From Cololabis saira (taxonomy: Eukaryota; Chordata; Actinopteri; Beloniformes; Belonidae): DNA of 64,000 nucleotides. Shown here piece after piece: positions 13,656 through 55,599 of the stretch (its first letter is position 1; each line of letters starts with the position of its first letter). The stretch covers positions 22,577,501 through 22,641,500 of the forward strand of contig NC_084592.1 in the NCBI RefSeq assembly GCF_033807715.1, read 5' to 3'. Position numbers and translations under genes: made by a program. The notes under the pieces were generated by a model, which did no database searches, was not told the DNA's origin, and saw only the letters and a list, made by a program, of their open reading frames with translations.

Positions 13656-15665
13656 TGTGCTTGACCTGATACCTTACCGTGTACACTGAATACCAAAAAG
13701 AAGCTGACAGGAATAGTGTAAGACAGAGAACTTGACATATTGATGAATAGAAACAGAAAAAAGATCTTGGTCAGGGATGTCTCCGGCTTCACTTTGGTTT
13801 GATCTGATCAGATTGTCATGTGCTTGGGAGCTGTCGGTGTCCTTTCTTGGGCTGACTTAAAGATGAATGGCTCTAGGGAGGGATGGATGGATGGGAACAT
13901 CTGACCACTTCTGAAGCATTGTCCACAGCCACGCTGAATAGGCAACGGGCCTGCGTGGAGACACGCCTGTATTTATGATCTTCAAAGGAAGGATGAGACA
14001 CACGCATGCTAACACTTAGCCACAAAATGTTTATAGTTACAGGAAAAGACGTGCTCCTGCAAATGTAGGTTCACACAAAGCTGACTATACATTTCTGCTA
14101 ATTCAACACATTAGATTACATTGAATACACTGTATCTCCTTACTTTCTGTAACATTTGTACCAGGACACTGGCCAGAGAACTCCATATGTCATGTTAGCT
14201 GTATGCCATATAAATGACTTATAGAGGCTAAAACTGTTTACATTTTGTGGACTCATCATTAATGACATCAAATAATGTGAGCCTCGTTTAAGATACCTAG
14301 TCTGTTTTCATGACACTTTTCACAAAAGATGTCTCTTTTGACGTAAATTCAGTGGAGGTGTAGCATGACTTCCCATGCGCTGAAAAAACGTGTCATTTAT
14401 GCAAAGTGCAAAGTGTTAGATTTAACAACCAAGATAAGCGGTGAGGCTCCCTGAGTGTTAAAGATGACGATAGGTGGATTTTGTAACCTTTGGACAGCAC
14501 AAGGCAAGTTTGTCTGCTGTCTTCTGTTTCCTGTCTATAAGCCTGGCTACTTTTGTTTTTAAAACTTGACTACATTGTTCAAAGAAGTTGTTCTTCACTG
14601 CAAGGAAATGTGAAAGGGATGATGATTATCCAAATGAAGAAGGACGTCTATGGCTTTACCATTTATATTTAAATGTATTATTTACTTATTTTTTTGCCAG
14701 AAAGCAAAGAGAAAATTGTCCAACTGTGATGCAGCGAAGGTTTATCAGAGGCTTGACATCTCACAAAGCTGGAAACACTAACCTCTATGACAAATTTCTT
14801 GATTTCTTCTAAATGGTTTGCATGTTTGGTGCCAGAACAGTTTGACTTTTCCACAAGTGTCCATAGATGTTCTATTTCAGCCAGACAGTAAACACAGCTA
14901 TAGATAGTTGTTTACTGCCAGTGAATCCCTCTCTTTGCCTTTCTCTGTTCCATCAAGAGACATGAAAGGCGGCAAAAATATTTTAAGGTGTTTACACACA
15001 CACAAATAATAAAACATAAATTGTGGAAAACCTCAGCTCCGCACAGTTCCATTCATTCAAAGAACCCAGCTCTGAGAAACAGTGGTGAGACCACTGATTT
15101 TCTGCTGGCAAATATTTGAAGAGCTAATTTGGAGAGGCTGAGTTTGCTGGAGTGTGTGTGCGCGTGTGTGTGTTTGTACGTAGAGCTTCAGCTCTACGCA
15201 GCCGGAAAAGTAGGCAAAAGTTATTAAATTTAAGTTGTTACATGGCATTAAGTGATTCCTCTTGCTAATTCGTTTGGACAGTCATCTTATTGACTCATGA
15301 TTGTCACCATCAGTCTGTCGCCATTCATCCCAGCTTCATTCCAGAAATCCATCAGTTACCCCACCTGCCAAACACCCAGGCAATTACTTATCTTTTCACT
15401 GGTATTTCCCCCATCTGTCACCTAATTGTCAACCAGTGACCCTTGAACACATTTGCAGCTGGGAGAAAATACTGGAAGCATAGCTTCCTCTTTGAAATGT
15501 ATCCGCTTAGTTGATTCCTGTTGTTTGCGGTGTCCTCCTTTTTGGGGGTGAGGGTTGAGCAAATACCGTCTCTCCATGCAGATGTGTTGGGATGGGCACA
15601 GACAACAATGGCAATTGTGAAGTGGGCAGTATTAAGGAGCAGCGCTTCTGTTTGCTGCCTACTGC

Positions 15666-16536
15666 CAGTGGTGGACAGTAACGGAGTAAATTTACTTGAG
15701 TACTGTACTTAAGTACATATCCAGAGGTTTTGTACTTTACTTGAGTATTAGATTTCTTTGGTACTTATTACTCTTATTTGAATACATTTCCAAGACAAAT
15801 ATTTTTACTTTTACTCGAGTAAATTTCTAGGAAGGCTGAAAAGTACTCGTTACTTTCAGGTCTGCTCTTTTTTCTTCTTCCCTAAAATCCTATTGGACAC
15901 AAGCTGTTTTTGTCAAAGGAGGAGACCTATCACAGTGCACGCTCTCCATGTACGTAAAGCGGAAATATGTCAAGCCTCCTCAAAACGATACCGCCAAAGT
16001 AGCCTGCGTTTGTCTTGAAAGCAGAGATGTAGTTTTTTGTAAAGCAGTGATCTTTGAGGGGGATCCAGACTTAGTTGGATGGTGCAGGTTCATTTGGTTT
16101 CAGTTCATGATTGTTAATAAACTCTGCATCATCTGCTGTCCTCTTATGATCCCATTCATTTGATTTGTTTTTGGTGTTTCTGCAGGTTTTATATAACATT
16201 GTGGTTCTAAAAGCAGCACATCAGTGCAGCTGGTTTCAAAGAGTTAATTCTCAGAAACAAGAGTTAAAAGATCCTTAAACAAATTTAGAAAAAGTATAGT
16301 AATTTACTGATGTGGAAAATAAGAAATGTACTCTTACTCTTACTATACTCTTACTTAAAGTAAATTTAAAAGCATTTACTTTTGGATACTTAAGTACCTT
16401 TAAAAGCAAGTACTTTTCTACTCTTATTCGAGTAATATTTTGACTGAGCTACTTTTACTTGTAACGGAGTAAATTTTGACCAGTAGTATTTGTACTCCTA
16501 CTCAAGTACTGGGGTCGAGTACTCTGTCCACCTCTG
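15666..16536. mobile_element. non-autonomous hAT-type DNA transposon upstream of ihh
   Basis: Ends are CAGTGGTGGACAG and, inverted, CAGAGGTGGACAG. It is flanked by the exact 8-bp duplication CCTACTGC (15658-15665 and 16537-16544), the hallmark of hAT insertion. Inside are long internal imperfect inverted repeats of the TACTTAAGTAC / GAGTAAATTTACT type and no intact transposase. Confidence 0.88.
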
Positions 16537-16629
16537 CCTACTGCCTTCCAGCAGAGAATGGACCGGACTCTCCAGTGCGCCCTGCGCCCAAGCGGGGCGG
16601 GGAGGGTGGCAGAGGGAGAGAGGGAGAGA

Positions 16630-16698
16630 AGAGGAGGAGGAGGAGGAGGAGGAGGAGGAGGAGAGGAGAGGAGGAGGAGGAGGAGGAGGAGGAGGAGG
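16630..16698 (+). repeat. (GAG)n purine tract upstream of ihh
   Basis: A nearly pure GAG/GGA run in the 5' flank of ihh, about 600 bp before the start codon. It creates long spurious open frames (poly-Arg, poly-Gly and poly-Glu). Confidence 0.9.
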
Positions 16699-16899
16699 GC
16701 AGCACTGGCAGGGTGCGGTCTGAAGTGGCAACAGATCGTTTTGGATCACTAAAATCCCTTCAATTCAACTGGGAAGCTGCAGTTTGTTGCACGCGGAGAG
16801 GGAAAAGCGCTTTCAGTCCAGAGAGCGCATCCACCAGCGCGCAGGCGAAAGTGGCTGATGTTGTGACAGTTTCCCAGGGCGAAAGAGATTGAGGGGGGA

Positions 16900-17301
16900 G
16901 AGAGAGAGAGAAAACCACAACAGTGCAACTTGGATATCAGTAACTGCTCTCTCTCTTTAACTCTCACACCCACCAAATCGACTTTGAACCTGTTTGTTTA
17001 AATACACGGACTTTTTTACAGCCAGCGCACTTATACTGTTGATTCTGCGCGTCGGCGGAGGAGCGGAGTTTTTCCTCAGTTTGGTGTCAGCGCCTTTTGG
17101 AGAGAAGCTCAAAAAACTTTTTGGGTGCCCCGATGGTGCACCATCCCCGCGCCGCCGAGGACCTGCTGGTGTTTTTTTACCCGAATTTGTTTTCGGACGC
17201 GGCGTCGCAACTGTCACGGACAATGGACGCGGAACCGGGGAGGTACTGAAGATCTGTCTCCGTCTCTCCCCCAGGGAGAGTCCTCCCTCCCCCCCGGGGC
17301 G
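16900..17301 (+). promoter_or_regulatory. ihh: probable ihh 5' UTR / proximal promoter
   Basis: The GC content and CpG density rise sharply from about 17030 up to the start codon, in contrast to the AT-rich upstream DNA. A GA-rich patch and TTTAAATA lie near 16890-17005. The transcription start cannot be placed from sequence alone. Confidence 0.4.
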
Positions 17302-22655
<5,354 letters not shown>

Positions 22656-23061
22656 CACAGATAGGAACCACAGAGACATATCTCAGACTGATGATTTCTT
22701 TCAGTTACCTATATTCAGGGACGTAAAACAACAGAGCACAACTGTCTTTCTATTGTAGAAGACAGCAACTGAGAGACAACCAATGATAACTGATTTTAAA
22801 GCATGAACATATTTAGTACTATCTTAACTTGCCTGTATTTGCTGTACTTCAAGAGATGTCTTTCATTTATATTTTTGCAATGGGTAAAGAGAACAAAAAA
22901 AAGGAACAGCAGAAAACCTGGCACAGTTCCATGAGTGTACCAGAATTCTGATACTCTATTTTGATATTTCTGTTTGTCTTTCTTCACACTCCATGGATTC
23001 TATAACAACAAGTAAGATTCAAAGCTTCAGGTTGTTAAGTGAGACGGCCAGACTCTAACAT

Positions 23062-23265
23062 TCCATCCATCCGTTATCAATGCCCGCTTATTCCTATTCA
23101 GGGTAACTGGGGTCTGCTGGAGCCCATCCCAGCTCTCTTCAGGCGTACACTCTGAACCACAGGGGAGAACATGCAAACTCCACAGAGAAAGGCCCCTGCC
23201 AGGATTTGAAACAGAAACCTTCTTGCTGCGAGGCAGCAGTGCTAACCACCAAGTCACTGTGCTGC
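23062..23265 (-). mobile_element. degraded tRNA-derived SINE
   Basis: It shares GAACATGCAAACTCCACA and CAGTGCTAACCACCAAG with the full SINE at 9627-9975 in the same orientation, but has an internal deletion and no clear flanking duplication. It lies about 0.4 kb after the ihh stop, perhaps within its 3' UTR. Confidence 0.75.
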
Positions 23266-24383
23266 CAGCTCCATTGCTCCTTTCTCCTATTTTTTGTGTA
23301 ACCTGCAACCATTTGTGCTTCCCTGAAGGCATTTTAACATATGATTTCACATTGTGTTATGCTGAAAAGAGCCGACCGAGGGGAATACAGTTGGAGAAAA
23401 GTAATCACTGCGCATGGTTATGTGTGAAGATTTATTCACACAAAGTATTTATACAGTAAAGCCATTTATCCGAAGGAATCAAAGGTTTACTTTCAGAATC
23501 ATCACTGCGCTCAATTCACTGTTATTTTAATCTGCTTTATAAGGCATATGCTGTATATTAATTGGACCTTTTGTAAAGTCTATGTGGATACGGTGCAGTG
23601 CTGGTGTTGCACTGCAATTTTGCATCTGTAAAGGGCTTTTTTTTTTTTACATTTGTGTTGCAGGGAATGAAGAATAAGATCCAGTTTTTGTACTACATGG
23701 TGTAAAATCTCTAAGATTTTTGATTATTGATACAAGGTCGATGCATGGGGCTTTAAGAACCACCTCATCTCCTGATCTGTTTTAAGTCTACTGTCTCTTT
23801 TCATACAACTTGTTTCAGGCTGTTTTTTCATTTCATTTACATAGTTTCCTCTTTTGTATCGGGTGTTCTATTTAAAAAAAGTTTTTATTTCTTTCTACAT
23901 TGTTTGGGCTGTCTGTTTTCAGGTTTTTTGTAAGACTCAGGCTGTATTCAACTACTGTATTAAGTATCATCTATGCATCATATTAAGTAGATTTGATTGC
24001 TCTCCTTTTAATGGTCATCTGTTTTCCACCTATTTCCCCAGATTAAAGACCCACAAAGGAGTGATTAATCTAATCGATTACTAACCATTAGTACTAACTA
24101 CATGGGAAATAATTATGCAGTTTTTCTAGGTGGCTGAATAGAAATGTTTTTCATGGTCTCAAACACCGTCAGAGTATACTCTTGTTGAGTATGCTTTGTG
24201 GAAATCCAGACATTGCAGTGATGTATGAACTCCAAGAATTATTCTTCATGTCTGCTCAAAGATTTGTCAAATATGTATATTAAGCTATTGTTGGAGAGAT
24301 TATTTAAAGATCTATTTTTAGAAAAAGTATGTAAATGTATTATTATTATTATTATTGTTATTATTATTTTTTCCAGCTCTGTT

Positions 24384-24389
24384 AATAAA
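24384..24389 (+). terminator. ihh: candidate poly(A) signal of ihh
   Basis: AATAAA, followed about 25 bases later by a T/GT-rich stretch (near 24408-24421). It would give a 3' UTR of about 1.75 kb. Chosen for the downstream element; cDNA is needed to confirm it. Confidence 0.35.
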
Positions 24390-26696
24390 ACGGTGTATTT
24401 GAAATATAAAGTTTTTGTTTGTCAACCAACAACTTCTTGTTCATTTGTATTAGCAACAAATCCAAGACAGACGGCAAGTCATATATTACTGATGACCAAA
24501 ACATCATTTACACAATCAAGTCAGTTTTAGAAATGCTCTTCATCTTTCCAGCAGTTTTACTGTGGAGTCGATGCAAGGGTTTTCATGCCGATCAAGACTG
24601 AACACTTGATGGTATCATTGAAAAGTGATGAGTCGCTGCTGACAACATGTGAAAAAAGGATAGCTGTGGTTACCGGGTGGGCTGCTGGTTGGTTTCAGTA
24701 CCACGGACAGCAGCAAAGTTCCTCTTTCCTGCTCTTGATGAGGGAGGATTTAGCTTTTTCCAAAGTGGAAAGTTAGCACTTGGGTGCAGCGCACCCTGCT
24801 GGATATCCCCGAACTTGCAAGGAATACTGTTTAAAACCTGTTGAAACACCTATGAAATTAATTTCCCGTAATCCTTCCTCCTGGACAAATCCCCATAAAA
24901 TGTGAAAATAAAGATAATTTCTATATAATTTTTTTTTATATAATAAATTTTTATTGTGCATTTGTCCACACAGTTAATGCTTAAGAAAACAAACTGCCGT
25001 ATTTCATGTTTGTCCTTATTTACAAAAATGATTTTTTTAAATATCACAGCAGACTACAAGTGAAAAGTAGAGTCTAGTAATCTTTATTATTATTGGTCAG
25101 TTAGGTACAGGAAAAAACATTTTTTCTTTTTTTTTTTTTCCATATCTTATAGCTCACCGCAGGAGACTGATCCATAAAGACGGATATAGAACCAGACCCA
25201 GGTAAAACACTCCATTTTATACACAAAATTCGAAAAGAAAATGTGAGTGATTGATTTCCCAAAAATGTGCAGGTGTTAATTCTCACATGAGGCTTTTTAA
25301 AAAATATACATGAAAAAATAAATAAATAAATAAATAATGCACATCCAAAGTGGCTAAAATACTGAAACTCATTAGAAAATCTGTGCACCTGAGTCTGGTG
25401 GCTTTAGTTGTATCTCTATGACTCCTGTCTCCCTGTAATTAAGTCTGTTTGGACCACGATACCTAGCTACACTTTGAGGCAAGGCAGATGAAAAAACGGT
25501 AATTATAACTGGGACAAATTTGAGACAGACTGGTGGAAAAACAAATACTCAAGACATCATTTTTACCAAGAGTGAACAAAAAATGTAAGTGAATAAAACA
25601 AAAAAGAAAAAAAAGAAAAGGTGTTTGCAAATGCCTCAAAAGTGATCCAAGTATCACTGTCTTAAATTAAGGGTCTTCACACAACAACACATGGGAAGTC
25701 AGCATGCTCACAGTAACTCACATACAGATATGAATGTCTTCAATAGAATATGTATCTGTCATCACAGCTTGGCAAAATTACACTTATACACAACAAATGC
25801 ACAATAACACCTGGAACCATAATACCAGCCAGTGGAAAAAGACCTTGTATGTTTGCGTTGCTTCTGTCCTGTCAGAAAAACCTCCTGTGAAATGGACGGC
25901 CCCTCCAGCATCCCCTACTACGTGGTGGGGGTGGTGTCATCCCATAGCAATAATAGATAAAGATTTATATTTCTTAAACAACTTTTAAACACACACATAC
26001 GAACACACACATACATTTTCTTTCACGCGTATTACACCGCCATAATGTAATGAAAATTGTGAATAGTGACTGAATGTATGACTGGATTAGTTTTAACAAC
26101 CTACGTTGACAGCAGTAAACCTCACTGAAGTACAAAATACTCCATAACATCCTCAGTTGGCAATTAGGTCGACATAGTTACATTAGGCTATACGTATTCA
26201 TTGCTTGGCAGCATACAAAAATAAAAGAAGTTGCTCTGGTGCATATTCTGAATCATCTGCATTAGAGTTTAGTAGTCTCTATACAAATGGAGGGACCTTC
26301 TTTCCACGCATCTTTTTTTCTTTTCTTAATGATGGAAGCTGGCTCAGTTATATATTTTATTAGTGTTAATTTGTTAACTATTATACTACCAGTAACAGCT
26401 TCTTAGTGATGTTGACAAACTTTGTAGCAAGCCTGACTAATGCATATTTGGAATCCCTCGAGGAAAAATACCATTTTATATAACTCCATACGAATGAAAG
26501 GAATTAGAAACCAACTTCAAAAAATAATTTAATGTTCTTTGTTCTTTGTTTTTTTTATTTTTTATGGTGCAGAACTTTGATACAAGAAAGGTTAATTATG
26601 AATTCTTGTTGTGTCTTTGATTTTTGCTGCTGTCTGATGAATCTTAGCGTCACTAGAAATCATGTAACAGGTGCGTTCGTACTCATCTCCCATGTC

Positions 26697-26749
26697 GTTA
26701 GCCTCATAGCATATTTGCATAAGTCAGGGAATTATGCTATGAGGCTAAC
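26697..26749. repeat. perfect 17-bp inverted repeat, 19-nt loop
   Basis: 26697-26713 is the exact reverse complement of 26733-26749. The loop contains TTTGCATAAGTCA. Confidence 0.9.
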
Positions 26750-27747
26750 AATATGTGGTAATATCATAATAAAGGCGCAAAGGGAGGCTTTGGAGGCTTT
26801 AGCACTCAACTCTGCCTGTTGTAAGCAGTCAACATGCATTTAATATTTAAGCCAAACCACCAAAGCTTTTGCATTTACGTATATGCCTGACCCTAAACAA
26901 CTGTGAGTGAAAAAAAAAACAAAAAAAACCCCGGAACATTTCTGGTACAATGTTGGATTGGATAAAACTGTAAGTTCACCACTTTCCTGGCTCTCCTTCC
27001 TTCTTATAAAAGTTGTTTGAACACGTTATTATTGTGCAGAGCTTTGAAGATGTAGTCAATTTACAGTTTTGGGGCATACTTGAAGGTTTTATGTGTTAAA
27101 TAGGTATAGTAGGATTTTCACTAGGCAAAAATAGGTATGTAACATCTCAGAAAGTCAAGTAATTTTGCCAGTTTTCAACCTTTATTTTGGACCCAACGTA
27201 TCTATTACACATTCAGGACTTGGACTGCACTGAATAGCATGTTAACTGCAGATGGCTCTGTTTGGTTTTTAACGATAGGATCATTCTACTTTTGCCACCA
27301 CAGACTCTAAACTAATAGGTACAACAACCAAGGTTCCATTTTCCACACGTAAACAATTAAAGTAGGGATATGCTGTGAAGCATGATCACCAATCTATAAA
27401 CCCTATCCATAACTCATTAAAAATGACTACTTGTCTCAACAGGCTTGAGTTGTTTTATAATGGTGTTCTGATTTTTTGTTGTTGTCTTTTTATTTTCTTC
27501 TTTTGCAGTTTTACAAAGGTGAGTTTGCAGGCTAGGACATGGCTTGACTTTTTTAGTGTTTCACTCTGCTTGGTGAATGCTCGTTTAATAGTGAAGACTA
27601 TAATCAGTGATTTTTTTTCTCTCATTTTTTTCAAGCAGAGAGACATACTTATCTCTTCTATAAAACAACGTTAGGGCTTAGATGAATGTAAGGGTTCTCT
27701 TGAGAGTTGAGAGTTTTAAACTGTTCTCCGTCTTTCAATTCCAGCTG

Positions 27748-27781
27748 ATCATGTCTCATCCCTTTTGAGATGAGACATGAT
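27748..27781. repeat. 13-bp perfect inverted repeat
   Basis: ATCATGTCTCATC at 27748-27760 and its reverse complement at 27769-27781, with an 8-nt loop CCTTTTGA. A second, weaker palindromic zone follows near 27792-27850. Confidence 0.85.
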
Positions 27782-28122
27782 TCCTCTGATGCAATATCAG
27801 TTGTAGTTATTATATCAATATTGCATCTCGTCCTGCATGCAGGACAGTTTACTGAAATCCTCAAGTTTTGCACCGAAGCAATTTCTGCAGAAAAGTGGGC
27901 CTTTTAATTGGCTACATCTGTTATTGACCAATATTTGCAGAAATCTGTGGAAATACTTGGATCCACGGTGTAGCAGACCTTAGCAATGCATTGTTTTCCT
28001 CCAGGGCTGTGACAGCTCTGCTTCAATGGCCGTAGTCCTAGTAAAGATTCAGGGTTGGTTGAGAGAAGGAAAAGAGGACAAAGGCGAGAAAAGGAGACAA
28101 TGAAGGAAGAAGTCCTCTTTTT

Positions 28123-52717
<24,595 letters not shown>

Positions 52718-53024
52718 CTTTGCGGTGTAGATTGTTAGTCTCTGGTAGCGAGAGGAAGGGAATAAAAGCAATAACGATCGGTCTGACCGCTACGGCGACC
52801 GCTGAGGTAAATGCATCAATGTCCAAGGGGGAAATAATATGTGATGATAAAATGCAATTCGGCAATATTACGCTATGATGTATCTATAAGGTGGGGTTGT
52901 GTGTGGGGGGAAAACTACGCTGTGTATCCTCTAATATTGGGCTGCTGTGTGTGAGAGCTATAGTCCCTGTCAGAGGAGGAGGATGCTGAGAGACGATCTT
53001 AAAGGCACAGATGCGCTGGTGTTT

Positions 53025-53423
53025 ATGCCGCGTTCCATTTGTCCTCGGAAGTGGGGATTTCCCAGTTCCCAGTCGGAATTTTCAACTGGAACGCCCCTCG
53101 AAGTGGGATTTCCCACTGGGAAAGTGGGAGAATCTTCACCACCCCCGAGTTCACATTCCAAGATGGCTGCCCCGGTTGTAAACAGTAGAAGAGAGCTCTG
53201 TAAAAATTCGTAGCACTTCATTCTAGTTTTGGTCACACTAAATCAGTCGTATACAAGTATTGTTCGGCATATATATGCTGCTATAGTGTAATTTAAATTT
53301 TTCATGTGGTATATGCGAACTACAAACTTGTTTACCGAGTTTGTAACTGGAACGCTGATAACTCGGCTGTGACGTTATTCCCAGTTCCGAGTTCCGACTT
53401 CCGAGGTAAATGGAACGCAGCAT
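53025..53423. mobile_element. Harbinger-like MITE upstream of bin1
   Basis: Ends ATGCCGCGTTCCATTTGTCC and, inverted, ATGCTGCGTTCCATTTACCT, followed by TCGGAAG on both arms. It begins about 310 bp upstream of the bin1 start codon. It contains CCAAGATGGCTGCC (53158-53171), close to a YY1 site. The flanking duplication is degraded. Confidence 0.7.
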
Positions 53424-53449
53424 TACACGTCCACACCGGAGAACTGGGC

Positions 53450-53580
53450 GCTCATTTATGGTTCCGCGTTAAATCGACGGCGTAGCCTACGGCGAAGGGA
53501 ACGCGGCGACGCGCACCGTACCCAGTGCGTCGCCGTAGGCTCTGCGTTGGTGTATAACGCGGAACCATAAATCAGCCTTT
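53450..53580. mobile_element. palindromic MITE, same family as the one at 46984
   Basis: ATTTATGGTTCCGCGTTA at 53454-53471 and its exact reverse complement at 53555-53572, with further inner inverted similarity around CGGCGTAGCCTACGGCG. It lies about 30 bp beyond the Harbinger-like MITE. Confidence 0.8.
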
Positions 53581-54501
53581 TCGCAACACCGGTATCACGG
53601 TTAGGCAGAACGTTAAAGATTAAATTAAAATAAAGTTTTGTCTGATATTGATATTTGAATTAGGAATTCAAAAACAGAAATCGCAGAAAACAATTGGTGA
53701 GAAACTGCGATACGGACATGCGTGGTCGTTTCAAAACGGATCTGTCTCATTAAAGCTATCGTTACGTAACATATCATGGAAAGCTCGTTTTCTAAATATG
53801 ACTATCTTTGAGCAGCTCATGGGTAAAGCAATGGACACACTTGTAATCAAAAGAAAAAATAATAATATACCCCCCATCCAAAAAAATTAAAAAATCGGGA
53901 AGATTGTATGTTTTGGTTGAATTACAATAGTCTTTCTATACTAGTATAGTAGCTTAAAGAAAACAACTGTGTCGGAATATATTTTAATTATTATTCAAAT
54001 AAAAGGGATTTTTTTTCTTTATTTTGTAAGCCTCATGAATGCTGATTGGTGTGTTAGGCTGCTCCGAAATATGAATTCAGAATGACGTCACGCCATGTCA
54101 CAAAATTACACTTTTCCCAGCTTTTTCACCTATTGTTCTAGCTGTTATTTCCAGCCACGTTAGCCGTACTAATTCACAACAATGGTACATGTGAATGTGA
54201 TATTTAGCACGTACAAACCACGTAGCATCACGTCCACTGTGTAGCAACAGTTTTATGTGTGTGTCTGAATGAATGTGAATAAAATAAGATAAACAGAACT
54301 GCTGGTAAAATTGTCTGAATGGCTATGAACTTTGTTGATATGAGTCGCATCCATGTTGGATTTTAAATTGCAGGAGAGGTTTCTTTCAGAGTTGGAATTC
54401 CCACTTCAGGTGTAATCCAGTCCGAACTTCCAAATGTGAACTCGGAAACACCGGTTTGTGCAGACAAAAAAAAAAAGAAAAGAAAAGAAAAGAATTATAA
54501 A

Positions 54502-54503
<2 letters not shown>

Positions 54504-54562
<59 letters not shown>
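54504..54562 (+). repeat. (TA)n microsatellite
   Basis: About 59 bp of alternating TA, abutting an L2-like LINE fragment. Confidence 0.95.
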
Positions 54563-54564
<2 letters not shown>

Positions 54565-54576
54565 CTATATATGTAA

Positions 54577-54700
54577 GTAAGTAAATTTTATTTATATAGC
54601 ACTTTTCACAGACATTTGTCACAAAGTGCTTTAGAGAATAAAACAGTTTAGCAATAAAATACATAGAATAGCCTACATAATAGAAAATAAAATACATTAA
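54577..54700 (-). mobile_element. L2-like LINE 3' end fragment
   Basis: TAAATTTTATTTATATAGCA and CACAAAGTGCTTTAGAGAAT are typical of the inverted 3' end of fish L2-type LINEs, with an A-rich body following. Confidence 0.6.
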
Positions 54701-55599
54701 ATAACTTAAAACAATGCAGTTTACATAAAAGCCTGTTTAAAATAGCACATTCCAACCTCTGGGAACCTCTCCTTTGTGAAAAACCGCAGTCAACACTGAA
54801 ACAGGTTCAACACTGGGGACTACTTGTTTCATTTTGTTGCGTGGGGTTACACTGGAGGCTATCTCTCCGGGTGGGGGCGCTATTAACTCATATCTTAGTT
54901 CTGCTTTCACAACCACGCTCTTTTGTATTCTTTAAACGTGTCTGAACGTGACTAAATTTCACTGAAAACCTGGTTAACGACAAAAACTTTGCAAACAACC
55001 GATAAAGGGCAGGCTACATAAAAGTTTACTTAAAACACCTTTTTTTAGAGAAACGACAAATGCATATTTTTTTTTTATATTTTCCGTGGCTAGTGTGTTT
55101 TTTGTTTATATATCAAAACTGTTGTTTTCTTGACCTATAAAGCCTGAGATTGTGTCAGAGCATCCTTCTGCTGATACAGGTGGTTTCTGACTGGGAGCTC
55201 TCCGAGGTCCTGAACTGTAAAACTGAAGGCTCTCGACGCTCCCCGAAGAATAACCTGGTACTTTTATTTTTGCATGTTCCCAACGGTGATTTTGGATGTA
55301 ATTAACTCTCTGTTATATAACAGAAGATGATAAAGTGCATACGAGAACCCTGTACTTGTACAGGAAAAGAACTGGGAGTGACCGTACATTGTACAGTTTT
55401 CAGCACATGGCGGGGAAGCAATAAACATCAAGGACTTTCTATTCCTCATTGTCTTTTTTTTTTTTTTGTTCTTTCTCTGTCTCTTGATAAATTATCCTCC
55501 TGATGCAGCCGCTGACTTTCCCTAAATGATCATCTTTAAACACACCTCTTGACATTGGATTACTCAAACGCAAATATTTGCTTCCTTTGTCTCCTTTCT

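Larger units (their letters stand above)
11337..15657. other. intergenic, no gene seen
   Basis: AT-rich sequence without a recognisable exon. It holds the 28-bp inverted repeat at 11993-12054, a small Tc1-type terminal-repeat pair at 13592-13655, and short GT-rich patches near 13.5 and 15.15 kb. Confidence 0.6.
22656..28122. other. intergenic / 3' UTR interval between the converging ihh and bin1 stops
   Basis: No convincing coding exon. It holds the putative ihh 3' UTR, a SINE relic near 23.1 kb, small A/T-rich simple repeats, and two inverted repeats at 26697-26749 and 27748-27781. The poly(A) site of bin1 must lie here but I cannot choose among several TTTATT strings on the + strand. Confidence 0.7.

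Noticed and set aside
16476..16892. 138-codon frame upstream of ihh with poly-Arg/poly-Glu
   Set aside because: It runs through a hAT element end and the GAG microsatellite; no domain, and no splice relation to ihh.
17125..17301. In-frame upstream Met that would extend ihh
   Set aside because: The added residues have no hedgehog likeness and would bury the signal peptide; the Met at 17302 gives a normal 26-residue signal.
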